NCBI RefSeq assembly: GCF_014596525.1
Contig: NZ_MSJP01000008.1
Coordinates: forward strand, 1 to 64,000
Direction of reading: 5' to 3'
Origin: Streptomyces sp. CBMA291
GTDB lineage: Bacteria > Actinomycetota > Actinomycetes > Streptomycetales > Streptomycetaceae
Length of the DNA: 64,000 bases
Part shown: positions 16,937 to 26,284 of the stretch, one piece after another
How the letters are laid out: each line of letters opens with the position of its first letter
How positions within the stretch are numbered: the stretch's first letter is position 1
Made by a program: the position numbers and the translations under genes
Notes under the pieces: model-generated
What the model was told of the DNA's origin: nothing
What the model saw: only the letters and a program-made list of their open reading frames with translations
The model's database searches: none

Positions 16937-17346
16937 GCGGTGGCCTCGGCCTTCTCGCCGTCGGGCGCTGCGTCGGTGGGCGATGTGCCGGTGGTCGCTC
17001 CGTCGGTACGGGTCCCTGGCCCGTCGTCCGGGGAGCCGGGGGGCTCCGCCGTGTCGCGGAGCCGGTCGACGTCCGAGGTGCCCTTGTTGCGGTGGACCAT
17101 CAGGACGATCGCGAGGCCGATGCCGATCTCGGCGGCGGCGATGGCGATGGTGAAGAGGGTGAGGGCCTGTCCGGCGTGGAGGGTGTCGCGGAGCCAGACG
17201 TCGAAGGCGACCAGGTTCAGGTTGACGGCGTTGAGCATCAGCTCGACGGACATCAGGACGAGGATCGCGTTGCGGCGGGCGAGGACGCCGTAGACGCCGA
17301 CGCAGAAGAGGAGGGCGGCCAGGACCGCCGGGTAGACGAGGTGCAT
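16933..17346 (-). CDS. nuoK2: NADH-quinone oxidoreductase subunit K, second cluster
   Basis: 137 residues: a normal three-helix NuoK core with the membrane glutamate in [18 protein letters not shown], followed by a polar tail of about 40 residues ([20 protein letters not shown] onward). The first-cluster NuoK has 99 residues and no such tail. The ATG overlaps the nuoJ2 TGA by one base, after GAGGAGGAG. The tail adds to the pattern of extended soluble ends in this cluster. Confidence 0.92.
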   Translation of the reverse strand: MHLVYPAVLAALLFCVGVYGVLARRNAILVLMSVELMLNAVNLNLVAFDVWLRDTLHAGQALTLFTIAIAAAEIGIGLAIVLMVHRNKGTSDVDRLRDTAEPPGSPDDGPGTRTDGATTGTSPTDAAPDGEKAEATA

Positions 17347-17900
17347 CAGCGCTCCTCCTCCTTCTTCTTCCGGGACAGCACGATGGAGCCGACCAGGGCG
17401 GCGAGGAGGAGCACGGACAGCGCCTCGAACGGCAGCACCCAGTGCCGGAAGAGGATCTCGCCGGTCACGTCCGTCGAGCCCTGGACGGTTCCGCCGAGGT
17501 CGATCCAGGTCGTGCGGAAGGCGTCGGCGACGACCCAGACGAGGGCTACGGCTGCGGCGACGGCGACCGCGAGGGCGACCGGCCGGTTGCCGGAGTCGGC
17601 GTCCGGGGAGCGCCCGACGGGGGCCTTGGTGAGCATGAGCCCGAAGAGGAGGAGGACGACGACGGAGCCCACGTAGATGAGGACCTGGACCCAGGCGATG
17701 AACTCGGCCGTCAGGAGCAGGTACTCGACGGCGAGCCCGCCGAGCGCCACGACCAGCCAGAGCGCGGCGTGCACGAGCTGACGGGTGGTGACGGTGACGA
17801 GGGCCGCGCCGAGGGTGACGAGACCGACGAGGACGAAGGCGATCTCGACGCCCGTCGGGGAGAGGAAGCCGTGGGCTTGCTGTGCTGCTGCCAGGATCAC
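17346..17900 (-). CDS. nuoJ2: NADH-quinone oxidoreductase subunit J, second cluster
   Basis: A 184-residue, five-helix membrane subunit. The conserved TM3 region appears as [21 protein letters not shown], which in complex I carries the pi-bulge helix linking quinone reduction to pumping. It ends in a basic-acidic SRKKKEEER tail. The GTG at 17900 overlaps the nuoI2 TGA by GTGA. It is shorter than the first-cluster NuoJ (275 residues), which carries a polar extension. Confidence 0.9.
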   Translation of the reverse strand: MILAAAQQAHGFLSPTGVEIAFVLVGLVTLGAALVTVTTRQLVHAALWLVVALGGLAVEYLLLTAEFIAWVQVLIYVGSVVVLLLFGLMLTKAPVGRSPDADSGNRPVALAVAVAAAVALVWVVADAFRTTWIDLGGTVQGSTDVTGEILFRHWVLPFEALSVLLLAALVGSIVLSRKKKEEER

Positions 17901-18565
17901 GAGCGGTCCTCCGGGTCCTGGGGGGCGGCCGGGGGCTGTGCCGGGTCCTGCGCCGGGGGTTGTGCCGGGTCCTGCGCTGCGGCCTGTGCCTCGGCCTCGG
18001 CGCGGGCGGTGGCCGCTGCGGCTTCCGCCGCCGCTGCCGCTTCCGCCGCCGCTGCCTTCTCGGCCGCCTTGCGGGCCGCCGCGATCTCCTTCGGCTCCTC
18101 GGCGCGCGGGTCGAGCGCGGGCGGTTCGGGGACCGTCCACATCCACTCGCGGAGCTTGTCCCGCTCGTGCGTCAGCTCGTGGATGTCGGTCTCCGCGTAC
18201 TCGAACTCGGGCGACCAGAACAGCGCGTCGAAGGGACACACCTCGATGCAGATGCCGCAGTACATGCAGAGGGAGAAGTCGATCGCGAACCGGTCGAGGA
18301 CGTTCCGGCTGCGCTCGCGGCCACCGGGGGCGGCGGCCGGGACGGTCTCCTTGTGGGAGTCGATGTAGATGCACCAGTCGGGGCACTCGCGGGCGCAGAG
18401 CATGCAGACCGTGCAGTTCTCCTCGAACAGTCCGATGACGCCCCTCGTACGGGGTGGCAGCTCGGGCTGGACGTCGGGGTACCGCGCGGTGTGCGCGCGC
18501 CGGGTCATCGTGCCGAGGGTGACGGCGAGGCCCTTGGCGAGGCCGGAGCCGGGGAAGGGAGACAT
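17897..18565 (-). CDS. nuoI2: NADH-quinone oxidoreductase subunit I (ferredoxin-like), second cluster
   Basis: A 222-residue peripheral subunit with two complete tetranuclear cluster motifs: [12 protein letters not shown] and [12 protein letters not shown] (N6a and N6b sites). It therefore can pass electrons towards the NuoB cluster. From about residue 155 it ends in an Ala/Glu-rich stretch predicted as a long helix, then [19 protein letters not shown]. The first-cluster NuoI lacks this. The ATG lies two bases after the nuoH2 stop. In a complex lacking NuoEFG this subunit would be the likely electron entry point. Confidence 0.92.
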   Translation of the reverse strand: MSPFPGSGLAKGLAVTLGTMTRRAHTARYPDVQPELPPRTRGVIGLFEENCTVCMLCARECPDWCIYIDSHKETVPAAAPGGRERSRNVLDRFAIDFSLCMYCGICIEVCPFDALFWSPEFEYAETDIHELTHERDKLREWMWTVPEPPALDPRAEEPKEIAAARKAAEKAAAAEAAAAAEAAAATARAEAEAQAAAQDPAQPPAQDPAQPPAAPQDPEDRS

Positions 18566-18567
18566 GG

Positions 18568-19536
18568 TTAGGGGTTCGCCACCTTCACGATGCCGGTGAG
18601 CGCGATCTGCGCGAGGGCGAGCGGGACGAGGACCGTCCAGGCGAGCTTCTGGAGCTGGTCCTCACGGAGCCGGGGATAGCTCACCCGGAGCCAGATGACG
18701 ACGAACGCGAGGACGGCGGTCTTGAGGAGGGTCCAGAGCCAGCCGAGCCCGTCCCCGCCGAAGGGGCCGTGCCAGCCGCCGAGGAACAGGACGGTGGTGA
18801 GACCGCACAGGACGACGATCCCGGCGTACTCGGCCAGCAGGAACAGGGCGAAGCGGAGACCGGTGTACTCGGTGTACGCGCCGAAGATGATCTCCGAGTC
18901 GGCGACCGGCATGTCGAACGGGGGCCGTTGCAGCTCCGCGAGGCCCGCCACGAAGAAGACGAGCGCGCCGACGATCTGCCAGGGCACCCACCACCACTCG
19001 AAGGCGTCCAGGATGCCCGGGAGCGAGACGGTGCCCGCGGCCATCGCGACGGAGGCGGCGGCGAGGAGCATCGGCAGCTCGTACGCGAGGAGCTGGGCGG
19101 CCGTACGCAGACCGCCGAGCAGCGAGAACTTGTTCGCGGACGCCCAGCCGGCCATCAGGCTGCCGAGGACGCCGACGCCCATCACGGCCAGCACGAAGAA
19201 GATGCCCGCGTCGACGACCTGCCCGACCGCGCCGTCGCCCGGTCCGACCGGGATGACGAGGAGGACGAGGAGGTACGGGAGGAGGGCGACGGCCGGAGCG
19301 AGCTGGAAGACCCGCCGGTCGGCGTCGGCCGGTACCACGTCCTCCTTCTGCGCGAACTTCACGCCGTCGGCGACGAGCTGGGCCCAGCCGTGGAAACCAC
19401 CGGCATACATGGGTCCGAGACGGCCCTGCATATGGGCCATGACCTTGTGCTCGGTCTGCCCGACGACGAGCGGCAGCACGAGGAAGGCAACGAAGACGAC
19501 GACCAGCCGGAGGGCGACGTCGAGCACGTCGTTCAC
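18568..19536 (-). CDS. nuoH2: NADH-quinone oxidoreductase subunit H, second cluster (altered quinone-site motif)
   Basis: A 322-residue membrane subunit with about eight helices. Typical features remain: [24 protein letters not shown] and [15 protein letters not shown]. The strongly conserved quinone-chamber motif RVGPNR is replaced by RLGPMY (residues 39-44), and the usual PE(G/A)ESEL stretch reads PVADSEI. In the first-cluster NuoH the same places read RVGPNR and PESEGDL. The GTG overlaps the nuoC2 stop. The changes suggest a modified quinone pocket. Confidence 0.9.
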   Translation of the reverse strand: MNDVLDVALRLVVVFVAFLVLPLVVGQTEHKVMAHMQGRLGPMYAGGFHGWAQLVADGVKFAQKEDVVPADADRRVFQLAPAVALLPYLLVLLVIPVGPGDGAVGQVVDAGIFFVLAVMGVGVLGSLMAGWASANKFSLLGGLRTAAQLLAYELPMLLAAASVAMAAGTVSLPGILDAFEWWWVPWQIVGALVFFVAGLAELQRPPFDMPVADSEIIFGAYTEYTGLRFALFLLAEYAGIVVLCGLTTVLFLGGWHGPFGGDGLGWLWTLLKTAVLAFVVIWLRVSYPRLREDQLQKLAWTVLVPLALAQIALTGIVKVANP

Positions 19537-20975
19537 GCGGGATCGCCTCCGGCGGGGTGGGTGGGGCCGTTGGACTCGCTGGGATCGCGGGGATCGCTGG
19601 GGCCAGTGGGAGCGGTGGGGGGTTTGGGGCGGTTCTCGGGGTCGGCCTCGCGCTGGGGGCGGGGCGCGGGCGCCGGTTCCGGTGCGGGCTCGGACTCCGG
19701 TGCCGGTGCGGGCTCGGACTCCGTCTCGGGCGCGGGCGCCGTCTCGGGCGCGGGCTCCGGTGTCGTTGCGGGCTCCGGTGTCGGCGGCTCCGTAGCCGGT
19801 TCCGGTGTCGGCGAAGGCTCGTCGAAGGCCGGGCGGGCGTGGTGCCAGGGGGCGTCCGAGCTGCGGGTACGCGGAGTGGCCGGGCCGGCCTCCCCCTCCC
19901 CCGGGGCCTCGGGCTGCGGCTTCGCCTGGCTCGCGGATCCGTCCGAGGCGGAACGCGACCGGCGCGGCGGACGGGCCCCCGCAGCCGGAGCACCCGACTC
20001 GGCCCCCGCAGCCGGAGCACCCGGCTCGGCCGCCGGAGCCGAAGCACCCGACTCCCCGGAAACCACAGCCGCCTGACTCGCCGAACCGTCCGAAGCCGAA
20101 CGCGACCGTCGGACCGGCGCACCCGACGACTCGGCCGCCGGGGCCGTCCCGCTCGTCGCAGCCGCCTGGCCGGTCGCAGCCGTCTGACTCGCCGAGCCCT
20201 GCGAAGCCGAACGCGACCGACGCACGGGGGCGGCCTCCGTAGCCGGAGTGGCCCCCGCCGTCGGGGCGGCCCCCGCCGCAGGGGCGGCCCCTGCCGCCGG
20301 AGTGGCCTCCGTCGTCGTGCGGGTGCGGCGGGCCGGGCGGTCGTCGCCGCTCGTGGTCGCGCGGGGTGCGCGGGACGGGCGGGTGGGGGCCGGGGGGAGC
20401 TGGCCCTTGAGGGGGCCCCACTCGTTGGGGTCGGGGACGCCCGGCGGGAGCATCTGGCGGCGCTTGGGGCCGCCGCCGTCGTGGGACTCGCCCGGCTCCT
20501 TCGCGCCCGGCCACGCCTTGGCGACGCGGGCGGCGAGGACGAAGTCCTTGCGGAGCGGGTGGCCCTCGAAGTTCTCGGGGAGGAGGAGGGGCACGAGGTG
20601 CGGGTGGCCCTCGAAGGAGACGCCGAACATCTCGTGGGTCTCGCGCTCGTGCCAGCCCGCGCCCGCGTACACGCCGATGGCGGTCGGGAGGACGGGCGCC
20701 TCGTGCGGGACGGTCGTCCGGACCATGAGGCGGCGGGGCCGGTCGGCGCCGAGCGCCACCACGTGCGCGCAGACGCGGAAGCCGGTGCCGGGTTCGTCGA
20801 CGGCGCTCAGCCAGTCGAAGTAGGTGCAGCCGAGGGTGGTCCGGGCGGTTTCGAGGGCGGTGAGCCACTCCGCCGGGGGGACGTCGACCGTCAGGAGGTC
20901 GTACGCCTGCTCGGCCGTGGCGTCCGGGCCGAAGACCTCGGTGACGGCGTCGGGGAGGGAGTCGTACGGGTTCAC
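19533..20975 (-). CDS. nuoC2: NADH-quinone oxidoreductase subunit C with long disordered tail
   Basis: 480 residues in two very different parts. Residues 1-160 are an ordinary 30-kDa NuoC domain, ending in [19 protein letters not shown] and [14 protein letters not shown]. Residues 190-480 are low-complexity: Ala/Pro-rich linkers, three copies of RRSRSAS(D/Q)GSASQ at 251-264, 289-301 and 338-350, then a PEPA-type Pro/Glu block at 388-440. No NuoD domain is fused (no HPSTHG motif). The GTG overlaps the nuoB2 stop. The tail is probably disordered and solvent-exposed; its role is unknown. Confidence 0.9.
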   Translation of the reverse strand: MNPYDSLPDAVTEVFGPDATAEQAYDLLTVDVPPAEWLTALETARTTLGCTYFDWLSAVDEPGTGFRVCAHVVALGADRPRRLMVRTTVPHEAPVLPTAIGVYAGAGWHERETHEMFGVSFEGHPHLVPLLLPENFEGHPLRKDFVLAARVAKAWPGAKEPGESHDGGGPKRRQMLPPGVPDPNEWGPLKGQLPPAPTRPSRAPRATTSGDDRPARRTRTTTEATPAAGAAPAAGAAPTAGATPATEAAPVRRSRSASQGSASQTAATGQAAATSGTAPAAESSGAPVRRSRSASDGSASQAAVVSGESGASAPAAEPGAPAAGAESGAPAAGARPPRRSRSASDGSASQAKPQPEAPGEGEAGPATPRTRSSDAPWHHARPAFDEPSPTPEPATEPPTPEPATTPEPAPETAPAPETESEPAPAPESEPAPEPAPAPRPQREADPENRPKPPTAPTGPSDPRDPSESNGPTHPAGGDPA

Positions 20976-21559
20976 CGGTCGTCTCCCGGCGGCGGGACGA
21001 GGGGGCTCGTCAGCTGGGAGACCGACGCGGCGGTGGCGTACCGCTCGGCGAGGCTCTCGCGGGCGATCTTCTCCTGGAGCTTGAGGATGCCCTGGAGGAG
21101 CGCTTCGGGGCGGGGCGGGCAGCCGGGCACGTACACGTCGACGGGGATGATCTGGTCGACCCCCTTGGTGACGGAGTACGAGTCCCAGTAGGGCCCGCCG
21201 CAGTTGGAGCAGGCGCCGAAGGAGATGACGTACTTGGGCTCGGGCATCTGCTCGTAGAGGCGCTTCACGGCGGGTGCCATCTTGTCGGTCACCGTGCCGG
21301 AGACGATCATGAGGTCGGCCTGGCGGGGGCCGGGCGCGAAGGGGATCACGCCGAGCCGGATGAAGTCGTGCCGGGCCATGGAGGCGGCGATGAACTCGAT
21401 GGCGCAGCAGGCGAGCCCGAAGTTGAAGACCCAGAGGCTGTAGCGGCGGCCCCAGTTGAGGACCACCTTCATGGGCTCGGGGGCCAGACGGGCGAGCAGC
21501 CCCAGCTTCGGCGCGGGCAGGGGCACGGGGCCCTCTCCGGTTCCGGGTGTTACGTCCAT
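20972..21559 (-). CDS. nuoB2: NADH-quinone oxidoreductase subunit B, second cluster
   Basis: A 195-residue peripheral subunit that holds the N2 cluster. Its four ligands are visible as C51 and C52 (GLACCAIE), C117 (GACSNCGG) and C147 (VPGCPPRPE). [18 protein letters not shown] and [12 protein letters not shown] are family signatures. Its N-terminal 30 residues and C-terminal segment differ from the first-cluster NuoB. The ATG at 21559 lies inside the end of nuoA2 (10-bp overlap). Confidence 0.93.
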   Translation of the reverse strand: MDVTPGTGEGPVPLPAPKLGLLARLAPEPMKVVLNWGRRYSLWVFNFGLACCAIEFIAASMARHDFIRLGVIPFAPGPRQADLMIVSGTVTDKMAPAVKRLYEQMPEPKYVISFGACSNCGGPYWDSYSVTKGVDQIIPVDVYVPGCPPRPEALLQGILKLQEKIARESLAERYATAASVSQLTSPLVPPPGDDR

Positions 21560-21951
21560 GTGAGGACGCCCTTCTTGTACGCGTAGAGCAGCCCCACGGC
21601 CAGGAAGCCGAGGAAGACGAACATCTCGACCAGGGTGGTGGCGCCGTAGCCGGGTGTGGCGAAGATCGTCGCCCAGGGGAAGAGGAAGATCGAGTCGACG
21701 GCGAAGATGACGTAGAGGAAGGCGTACACGTAGTAGCGGACCTGGGTGTGGGCCCAGCCCTCCCCCACCGGGTCGACGCCGCACTCGTAGGTGAGGAGCT
21801 TCTCGGGTGTCGGCACGACGGGCCGCAGCAGGCGGCCCGCGCCGAACGCCACGGCGACGAAGAGCACGCCGACGACGGCGAGCAGGCCGACGACGGAGTA
21901 CGTCTGGAAGTAGTCCGCCGCGTCGGCCGCGACAACGGTCGGTTCCCGCAC
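21550..21951 (-). CDS. nuoA2: NADH-quinone oxidoreductase subunit A, second cluster
   Basis: A 133-residue, three-helix membrane subunit and first gene of the second operon. The conserved loop is [20 protein letters not shown], with the cysteine that lines the quinone channel, and the acidic [12 protein letters not shown] follows in TM2. The GTG start at 21951 follows GAGGGGCGG. The order A-B-C-H-I-J-K-L-M-N then runs without gaps to 11826. nuoD, nuoE, nuoF and nuoG are absent from this cluster. Confidence 0.92.
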   Translation of the reverse strand: MREPTVVAADAADYFQTYSVVGLLAVVGVLFVAVAFGAGRLLRPVVPTPEKLLTYECGVDPVGEGWAHTQVRYYVYAFLYVIFAVDSIFLFPWATIFATPGYGATTLVEMFVFLGFLAVGLLYAYKKGVLTWT

Positions 21952-21999
21952 GTCCGCCCCTCGGTCTCGGTGTCTCAGGAGTCATCTCTGTCGGACGCG

Positions 22000-22027
22000 A
22001 GTCTAGGCCCTGCTAAAGAGACGGTAA
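22000..22027 (-). promoter_or_regulatory. Possible nuoA2 promoter
   Basis: On the minus strand TTACCG (22022-22027) and TAGACT (22000-22005) are separated by 16 bp. The -10-like box is good and the -35-like box is weak. It would give a leader of about 40 nt. No Rex-like operator is seen here, unlike upstream of the first nuo operon. Confidence 0.3.
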
Positions 22028-22118
22028 GCAGTCCCGTGGGGCTCGGTTCGGCGTCGCCGGTACGGGCGGGGCGGGGGCGCGGGGGCGTACGGACCCGGGC
22101 GCGCGCCGTTGTGGAGCC

Positions 22119-22180
22119 GGGGCGCGCCGGGGCACGGGGCGGGCGCGGGTGGTCCCGGGGCGGGGCGCGCCGGGGCACGG
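22119..22180. repeat. Two copies of a 19-bp G-rich repeat
   Basis: GGGGCGCGCCGGGGCACGG occurs at 22119-22137 and again at 22162-22180, in the divergent region between nuoA2 and the first kinase gene. Its role is unknown. Confidence 0.6.
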
Positions 22181-22254
22181 TGGGGCTAACCCCCCTGTCA
22201 CTCACCGACCTCCCCCATGGCGCCGGGGCGCACGCGACCGGCAGTCTTGAGGGC

Positions 22255-23436
22255 ATGACCGCCGATCTTGACTCCGCCGAGACCTCCGTGTCCGCCGTCG
22301 CCCCGCCCCGCGCGAAGCGCACCGCCTACGGGAAGGAGACCTGGAAGGAGATCGCCTTCCTGCTCTCCAATCTGGCGACGACGCTGGTCGGTTTCGTCTA
22401 CTCGGTGGTGAGCGTGCTCCTCGGCGTGGGGCTCGCGGTGACCGTGGTCGGGCTGCCGCTGCTCGCCCTCGGTCTGGGGGGCGCGCGGCTGATCGGGCGT
22501 TCGGAGCGGGGGCGGGCGCGGGCGCTGCTCGGGGTGGAGATCGCCGAGCCGTCCCGGCTGCCGAAGCGCGGCGGCTTCTTCGGCTGGCTGTGGGGGGCGC
22601 TGAAGGACCCGGTGGCGTGGCGGACTCAGCTGTACGGGCTGATCCGGCTGCCGTGGGGCATCCTCACGTTCGTCGTGTCGCTGGTGTCGCTGCTGGTCCT
22701 CTGGCCGGTGCTGCCGTTTCTGGCGCGGGGGCTCGCGAGTGCGGACCGGGGCATGGTCCGGGGGCTGCTCTCGCCCTCGGACGAGCTGGAGCGGCGGATC
22801 GCCGAGCTGGAGTCGGACCGGGGGGTGGTGGTCGACACCGCCGCCGCCGATCTGCGGCGCATCGAGCGGGATCTGCACGACGGGGCGCAGGCACGGCTCG
22901 TGGCCCTGGCGATGGGGCTCGGTCTCGCGAAGGAGAAGCTGCTGCACGATCCGGAGGCGGCGGCGGCGATGGTCGACGAGGCGCACGGCGAGGTGAAGCT
23001 GGCGCTTCAGGAGCTGCGGGACCTGGCGCGGGGCATCCACCCGGCGGTCCTGACCGACCGGGGACTCGGGGCGGCGCTCTCGTCGGTGTCGGCGCGCTGC
23101 ACGGTGCCGGTGAAGGTGACGGTCGATCTGACCGAGCGTCCGGCGGAGGCGATCGAGGGCATCGCGTACTTCACGGTGTCGGAGCTGCTCCAGAACGTCT
23201 CCAAGCACGCACGGGCCCGGTCCGCCTCGGTGGACGTGTGGCGGACGGACGACCGGCTGATGCTCCAGGTCAGGGACGACGGGGCGGGCGGGGCTCGCTT
23301 CGACGGCGGCACGGGTCTCGCGGGGCTCGCGGAACGGCTGGGGGCGGTGGACGGCCTCCTCGTCCTGGACTCGCCGGAGGGCGGCCCGACGACGGTCACG
23401 GCGGAACTGCCGTGGCGGACCCGCCCGAAGGGGTGA
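22255..23436 (+). CDS. Sensor histidine kinase (HisKA_3 type), first paralogue
   Basis: A 393-residue membrane kinase. Residues 35-190 are a Streptomyces putative sensor domain with four hydrophobic segments, such as LATTLVGFVYSVVSVLLGVGLAV and LVSLLVLWPVLPFLARGLA. The phosphoacceptor is H208 in RRIERDLHDGAQARL, the HisKA_3 H-box. The ATPase domain has ELLQNVSKHARA (N-box) and RDDGAGGARFDGGTGLAGL. The likely partner is the response regulator at 25299. Two blocks of its H-box coding DNA are identical to the second kinase. The signal sensed is unknown. Confidence 0.92.
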   Translation: MTADLDSAETSVSAVAPPRAKRTAYGKETWKEIAFLLSNLATTLVGFVYSVVSVLLGVGLAVTVVGLPLLALGLGGARLIGRSERGRARALLGVEIAEPSRLPKRGGFFGWLWGALKDPVAWRTQLYGLIRLPWGILTFVVSLVSLLVLWPVLPFLARGLASADRGMVRGLLSPSDELERRIAELESDRGVVVDTAAADLRRIERDLHDGAQARLVALAMGLGLAKEKLLHDPEAAAAMVDEAHGEVKLALQELRDLARGIHPAVLTDRGLGAALSSVSARCTVPVKVTVDLTERPAEAIEGIAYFTVSELLQNVSKHARARSASVDVWRTDDRLMLQVRDDGAGGARFDGGTGLAGLAERLGAVDGLLVLDSPEGGPTTVTAELPWRTRPKG

Positions 23437-23445
23437 CGGCGGGGT

Positions 23446-23540
23446 GTAGGGGGTGACCGGTAGGGGGTGCCACGTAGGGGGTGACCAGTAGGGGGTGCCA
23501 CGTAGGGGGTGACCAGTAGGGGGTGTACGGGGGTGACCGG
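23446..23540. repeat. Tandem 14-bp repeats after the first kinase
   Basis: Six to seven units of the form GTAGGGGGTG followed by ACCA, ACCG or CCAC lie head to tail. Alternating unit types produce a 28-bp superrepeat present twice. The array starts 10 bp after the kinase stop, whose context (AAGGGGTGACGG) resembles a unit. The rest of the 418-bp gap to the second kinase shows nothing else clear beyond its promoter region. Confidence 0.75.
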
Positions 23541-23854
23541 CGGGGCCGTTGGGACCCGTACGGGTTGACCACCCGGCATCCCGTACCCCCACGCCCCGCG
23601 CCCCCTCAGGCCCGCACACCCGCACTCCCCCAGGCGCCCAAGCGCCCCAAACCCCCAAGCACCCGAGAGGCACCCCGCCCCTCGGGTGCCTCCGCGTACG
23701 CCCGGACCCGGGAACGCCCCGCCCCTCCCCCAGGTAGGGAAAACCCCCGTTCAGGGACGCCCACCCGCCTCATGGTCCGGCGGGCGTCGGGACGGAACCC
23801 TGGGACATGTACCGCACACCGGCTTTCCCTCCCCACTGAAGAAGGGCTTCCGCG

Positions 23855-25141
23855 ATGGACTCCCCCCGCCTTCCCGCCGCGATCCGCGCGCCGTTCGAGG
23901 CCCGCACCTGGCGGGCCCTGCTGTACGTGCTGACCGGGCTGCCGCTGAGCGTCGTCTGGTTCGCGCTCTCCGTGTCGTTCGTGTCGGCCGGTGCCGGGCT
24001 GCTCATCACCTTCCTGGGGGTGCCGATCCTGGCCTGGGCGCTCGCGATGTGCCGGGGCTTCGGGGCGGTGGAGCGGGCGAGGGCGCGCGGGCTGCTCGGT
24101 CTCGACGTGCGGGCGCCGGAGCCGGTGCGGGGGCGTACGGGCGGGCCGTTCGCGTGGATGGCGGCGATGCTGAAGAGCGGTGCCTCGTGGCGGCATCTGC
24201 TGTACGCGGTGGTGCACCTGCCGTGGGCGGTGTTCTCGTTCTCGGTGACGGTGGCGTTCTGGTCGTGGGGCTGGGGCCTGCTCACGTATCCGCTGTGGCG
24301 GTGGGTCTTCCCGACGTACGTGGGGCAGGAGGGCATACAGCTGTACGGCGACGGGACCCACAGCTTCTATCTGGACTCGACCTTCGAGGTCACGGTGACG
24401 TGCCTGATCGGCCTGGTGTTCGTGATGGTGGGGCCGTGGCTGCTGCGCGGGTTCGTCGCCGTGGACGGGGCGCTGGTGAGGGGGCTGCTCGGTCCGTCGC
24501 GGCTGGCGTCCCGTGTGACGGAGCTGGAGTCGGACCGGGGGGTGGTGGTCGACACCGCCGCCGCCGATCTGCGGCGCATCGAGCGGGCCCTGCACGACGG
24601 GGCGCAGGCGCGGCTCTCGGCGCTCGCGATGGATCTGGGCCTCGCGAAGGAGAAGCTGGCGCGGGACCCGCAGGCGGCCGCGGTCCTGGTCGAAGAGGCG
24701 CACGGCGAGGTGAAGCTGGCGCTTCAGGAGCTGCGGGACCTGGCGCGGGGCATCCACCCGGCGGTCCTGACCGACCGGGGGCTCGACGCGGCGCTTTCCG
24801 CGGTGGCGGGGCGGTGCGCGGTGCCGGTGTCGGTGTCGGTGGATCTGCCGGCGCGTCCGGTGCAGGCGATCGAGGGCCTCGCGTACTTCACGGTGTCGGA
24901 GCTGCTCCAGAACGTCTCCGCGCACGCACGGGCCCGTCGGGCGTGGGTGGATGTGTGGCGGGCGGGCGGGCGTCTGATGCTCCAGGTCAGGGACGACGGT
25001 GTGGGCGGCGCGGAGACGGCGGCGGGGCGGAGCCTGGCCCGGCTCGCGGAGCGGGTCGGCGCGGTCGACGGGGTCCTCGCGGTGGACTCGCCGGAGGGCG
25101 GCCCGACGACGGTGACGGTGGAGCTGCCCTGGCGGGCGTAG
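23855..25141 (+). CDS. Sensor histidine kinase (HisKA_3 type), second paralogue
   Basis: 428 residues with the same architecture as the upstream kinase: sensor domain with four hydrophobic segments, H-box RRIERALHDGAQARL with phosphoacceptor H247, and ATPase domain (ELLQNVSAHARA, RDDGVGGAE). The sensor domain carries an extra loop of about 35 residues (YPLWRWVFPTYVGQEG and onward). Its catalytic core is nearly the same as the first kinase while the sensor parts differ, suggesting two inputs to one regulator. A strong hairpin follows at 25154. Confidence 0.92.
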   Translation: MDSPRLPAAIRAPFEARTWRALLYVLTGLPLSVVWFALSVSFVSAGAGLLITFLGVPILAWALAMCRGFGAVERARARGLLGLDVRAPEPVRGRTGGPFAWMAAMLKSGASWRHLLYAVVHLPWAVFSFSVTVAFWSWGWGLLTYPLWRWVFPTYVGQEGIQLYGDGTHSFYLDSTFEVTVTCLIGLVFVMVGPWLLRGFVAVDGALVRGLLGPSRLASRVTELESDRGVVVDTAAADLRRIERALHDGAQARLSALAMDLGLAKEKLARDPQAAAVLVEEAHGEVKLALQELRDLARGIHPAVLTDRGLDAALSAVAGRCAVPVSVSVDLPARPVQAIEGLAYFTVSELLQNVSAHARARRAWVDVWRAGGRLMLQVRDDGVGGAETAAGRSLARLAERVGAVDGVLAVDSPEGGPTTVTVELPWRA

Positions 25142-25153
25142 CGGCCCCTTCTG

Positions 25154-25188
25154 CCAGGGGGGGCGGCCCACGCCGGGCCGCCCCCCTG
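25154..25188 (+). terminator. Hairpin after the second kinase
   Basis: CCAGGGGGG..CGGCCC pairs with GGGCCGCCCCCCTGG around an ACGCC loop, a stem of about 15 bp. It separates the kinase from the regulator gene 111 bp further on, which may therefore have its own promoter. Confidence 0.7.
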
Positions 25189-25298
25189 GTGGTTCCCCCT
25201 CCGTGCCGGAACCCTGCGATGCTGGCCGGGTCGTCTTCGTCCCCTCGGGGGCGGGCGGCGCGGACGAGTCGATCGACAGGGCATGGGGGACGGAACGC

Positions 25299-25985
25299 GT
25301 GGGAGTGCAGGGCGTGGCGGAGCGGGTACGAGTGGTCATCGCCGAGGATTCCGTCCTCTTGCGGGAGGGGCTCACGAGGCTCCTGACCGATCTGGGGCAC
25401 GAGGTCGTCGCCAAGGTCGGGGACGGTGAGGCGCTGGTGGCGACGGTGGCCGGGCTGGCCGCCGAGGGGGCGCTGCCGGACGTGGTGGTGGCGGACGTAC
25501 GGATGCCTCCGACGCATACGGACGAAGGGGTGCGGGCCGCGGTGCGGCTGCGCAAGGAGTACCCGGGTCTGGGGGTGCTCGTGTTCTCGCAGTACGTGGA
25601 GGAGCAGTACGCCACCGAACTCCTCGCCGGGTCGACCCGGGGGGTGGGGTACCTCCTGAAGGACCGGGTCGCGGAGGTCCGGGAGTTCGTGGACGCGGTG
25701 GTCCGGGTGGCCGGGGGCGGTACGGCGCTCGACCCGGAGGTCGTGCAGCAGCTGCTGGGCCGGAGCCGTCAGCAGGACGTGCTCGCGAACCTGACCCCGC
25801 GCGAGCGGGAGGTCCTCGGTCTGATGGCGGAGGGCCGGACGAACTCGGCGATCGCGAAGGCGCTGGTGGTGAGCGACGGCGCGGTGGAGAAACACATCAG
25901 CAACATTTTCCTGAAGCTGGGCCTCTCGCCGAGTGAAGGCGATCATCGCCGGGTACTTGCGGTGTTGACGTATTTGCGATCCTGA
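25299..25985 (+). CDS. NarL/LuxR-type response regulator
   Basis: 228 residues. The receiver domain has the acidic pair in VVIAEDSVLL, phosphoacceptor D66 in VVVADVRMPP, the conserved Ser of VFSQY and Lys of YLLKDRV. A LuxR-type helix-turn-helix closes the protein: LTPREREVLGLMAEGRTNSAIAKALVVSDGAVEKHISNIF. It should be phosphorylated by one or both adjacent kinases and bind DNA. The GTG at 25299 is the likely start; GTGs at 25314 and 25326 are possible. The nearest downstream operon is korAB, a possible target by position only. Confidence 0.93.
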   Translation: MGVQGVAERVRVVIAEDSVLLREGLTRLLTDLGHEVVAKVGDGEALVATVAGLAAEGALPDVVVADVRMPPTHTDEGVRAAVRLRKEYPGLGVLVFSQYVEEQYATELLAGSTRGVGYLLKDRVAEVREFVDAVVRVAGGGTALDPEVVQQLLGRSRQQDVLANLTPREREVLGLMAEGRTNSAIAKALVVSDGAVEKHISNIFLKLGLSPSEGDHRRVLAVLTYLRS

Positions 25986-26284
25986 GGACCTGACACACCG
26001 TCAGCCGCCCTGGGGTTCCGGAGGCCGATCACCGGCGCCCCGGGGGCCTAGGACCGAAGGACGAGGCTGGGCGCGGCCTCCCGGAGCGTTCCGGGGGTGA
26101 CAGAAGGTGACAATTCAGGGCAAGAGGGCGTCTCAAAAAGAGGTCCAGGATGTGAGAAGTCCCGGGAGGGCCTGTCTCGGCGTCGTAGGGTGGGCCTCGG
26201 GACGGACGGTGACCGGCCGACCGCAACCCGAGCCCTCTCCGCCTCCGGCGGGGAGTCCCCTTGCCACGAGGGAGGTCCAGTTCA

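Noticed and set aside
13877..17293. A 1138-codon plus-strand open frame across nuoM2 to nuoK2
   Set aside because: It is a Gly/Asp/Glu-rich antisense reading of high-G+C genes whose minus-strand frames encode clear NuoM, NuoL and NuoK.
19533..20420. A NuoD domain fused to NuoC2
   Set aside because: NuoCD fusions are known, but the C-terminal 290 residues are low-complexity and contain no HPSTHG or other NuoD motif.
23446..23540. A CRISPR array
   Set aside because: Units are 14 bp with no unique spacers between them and no cas genes are near.
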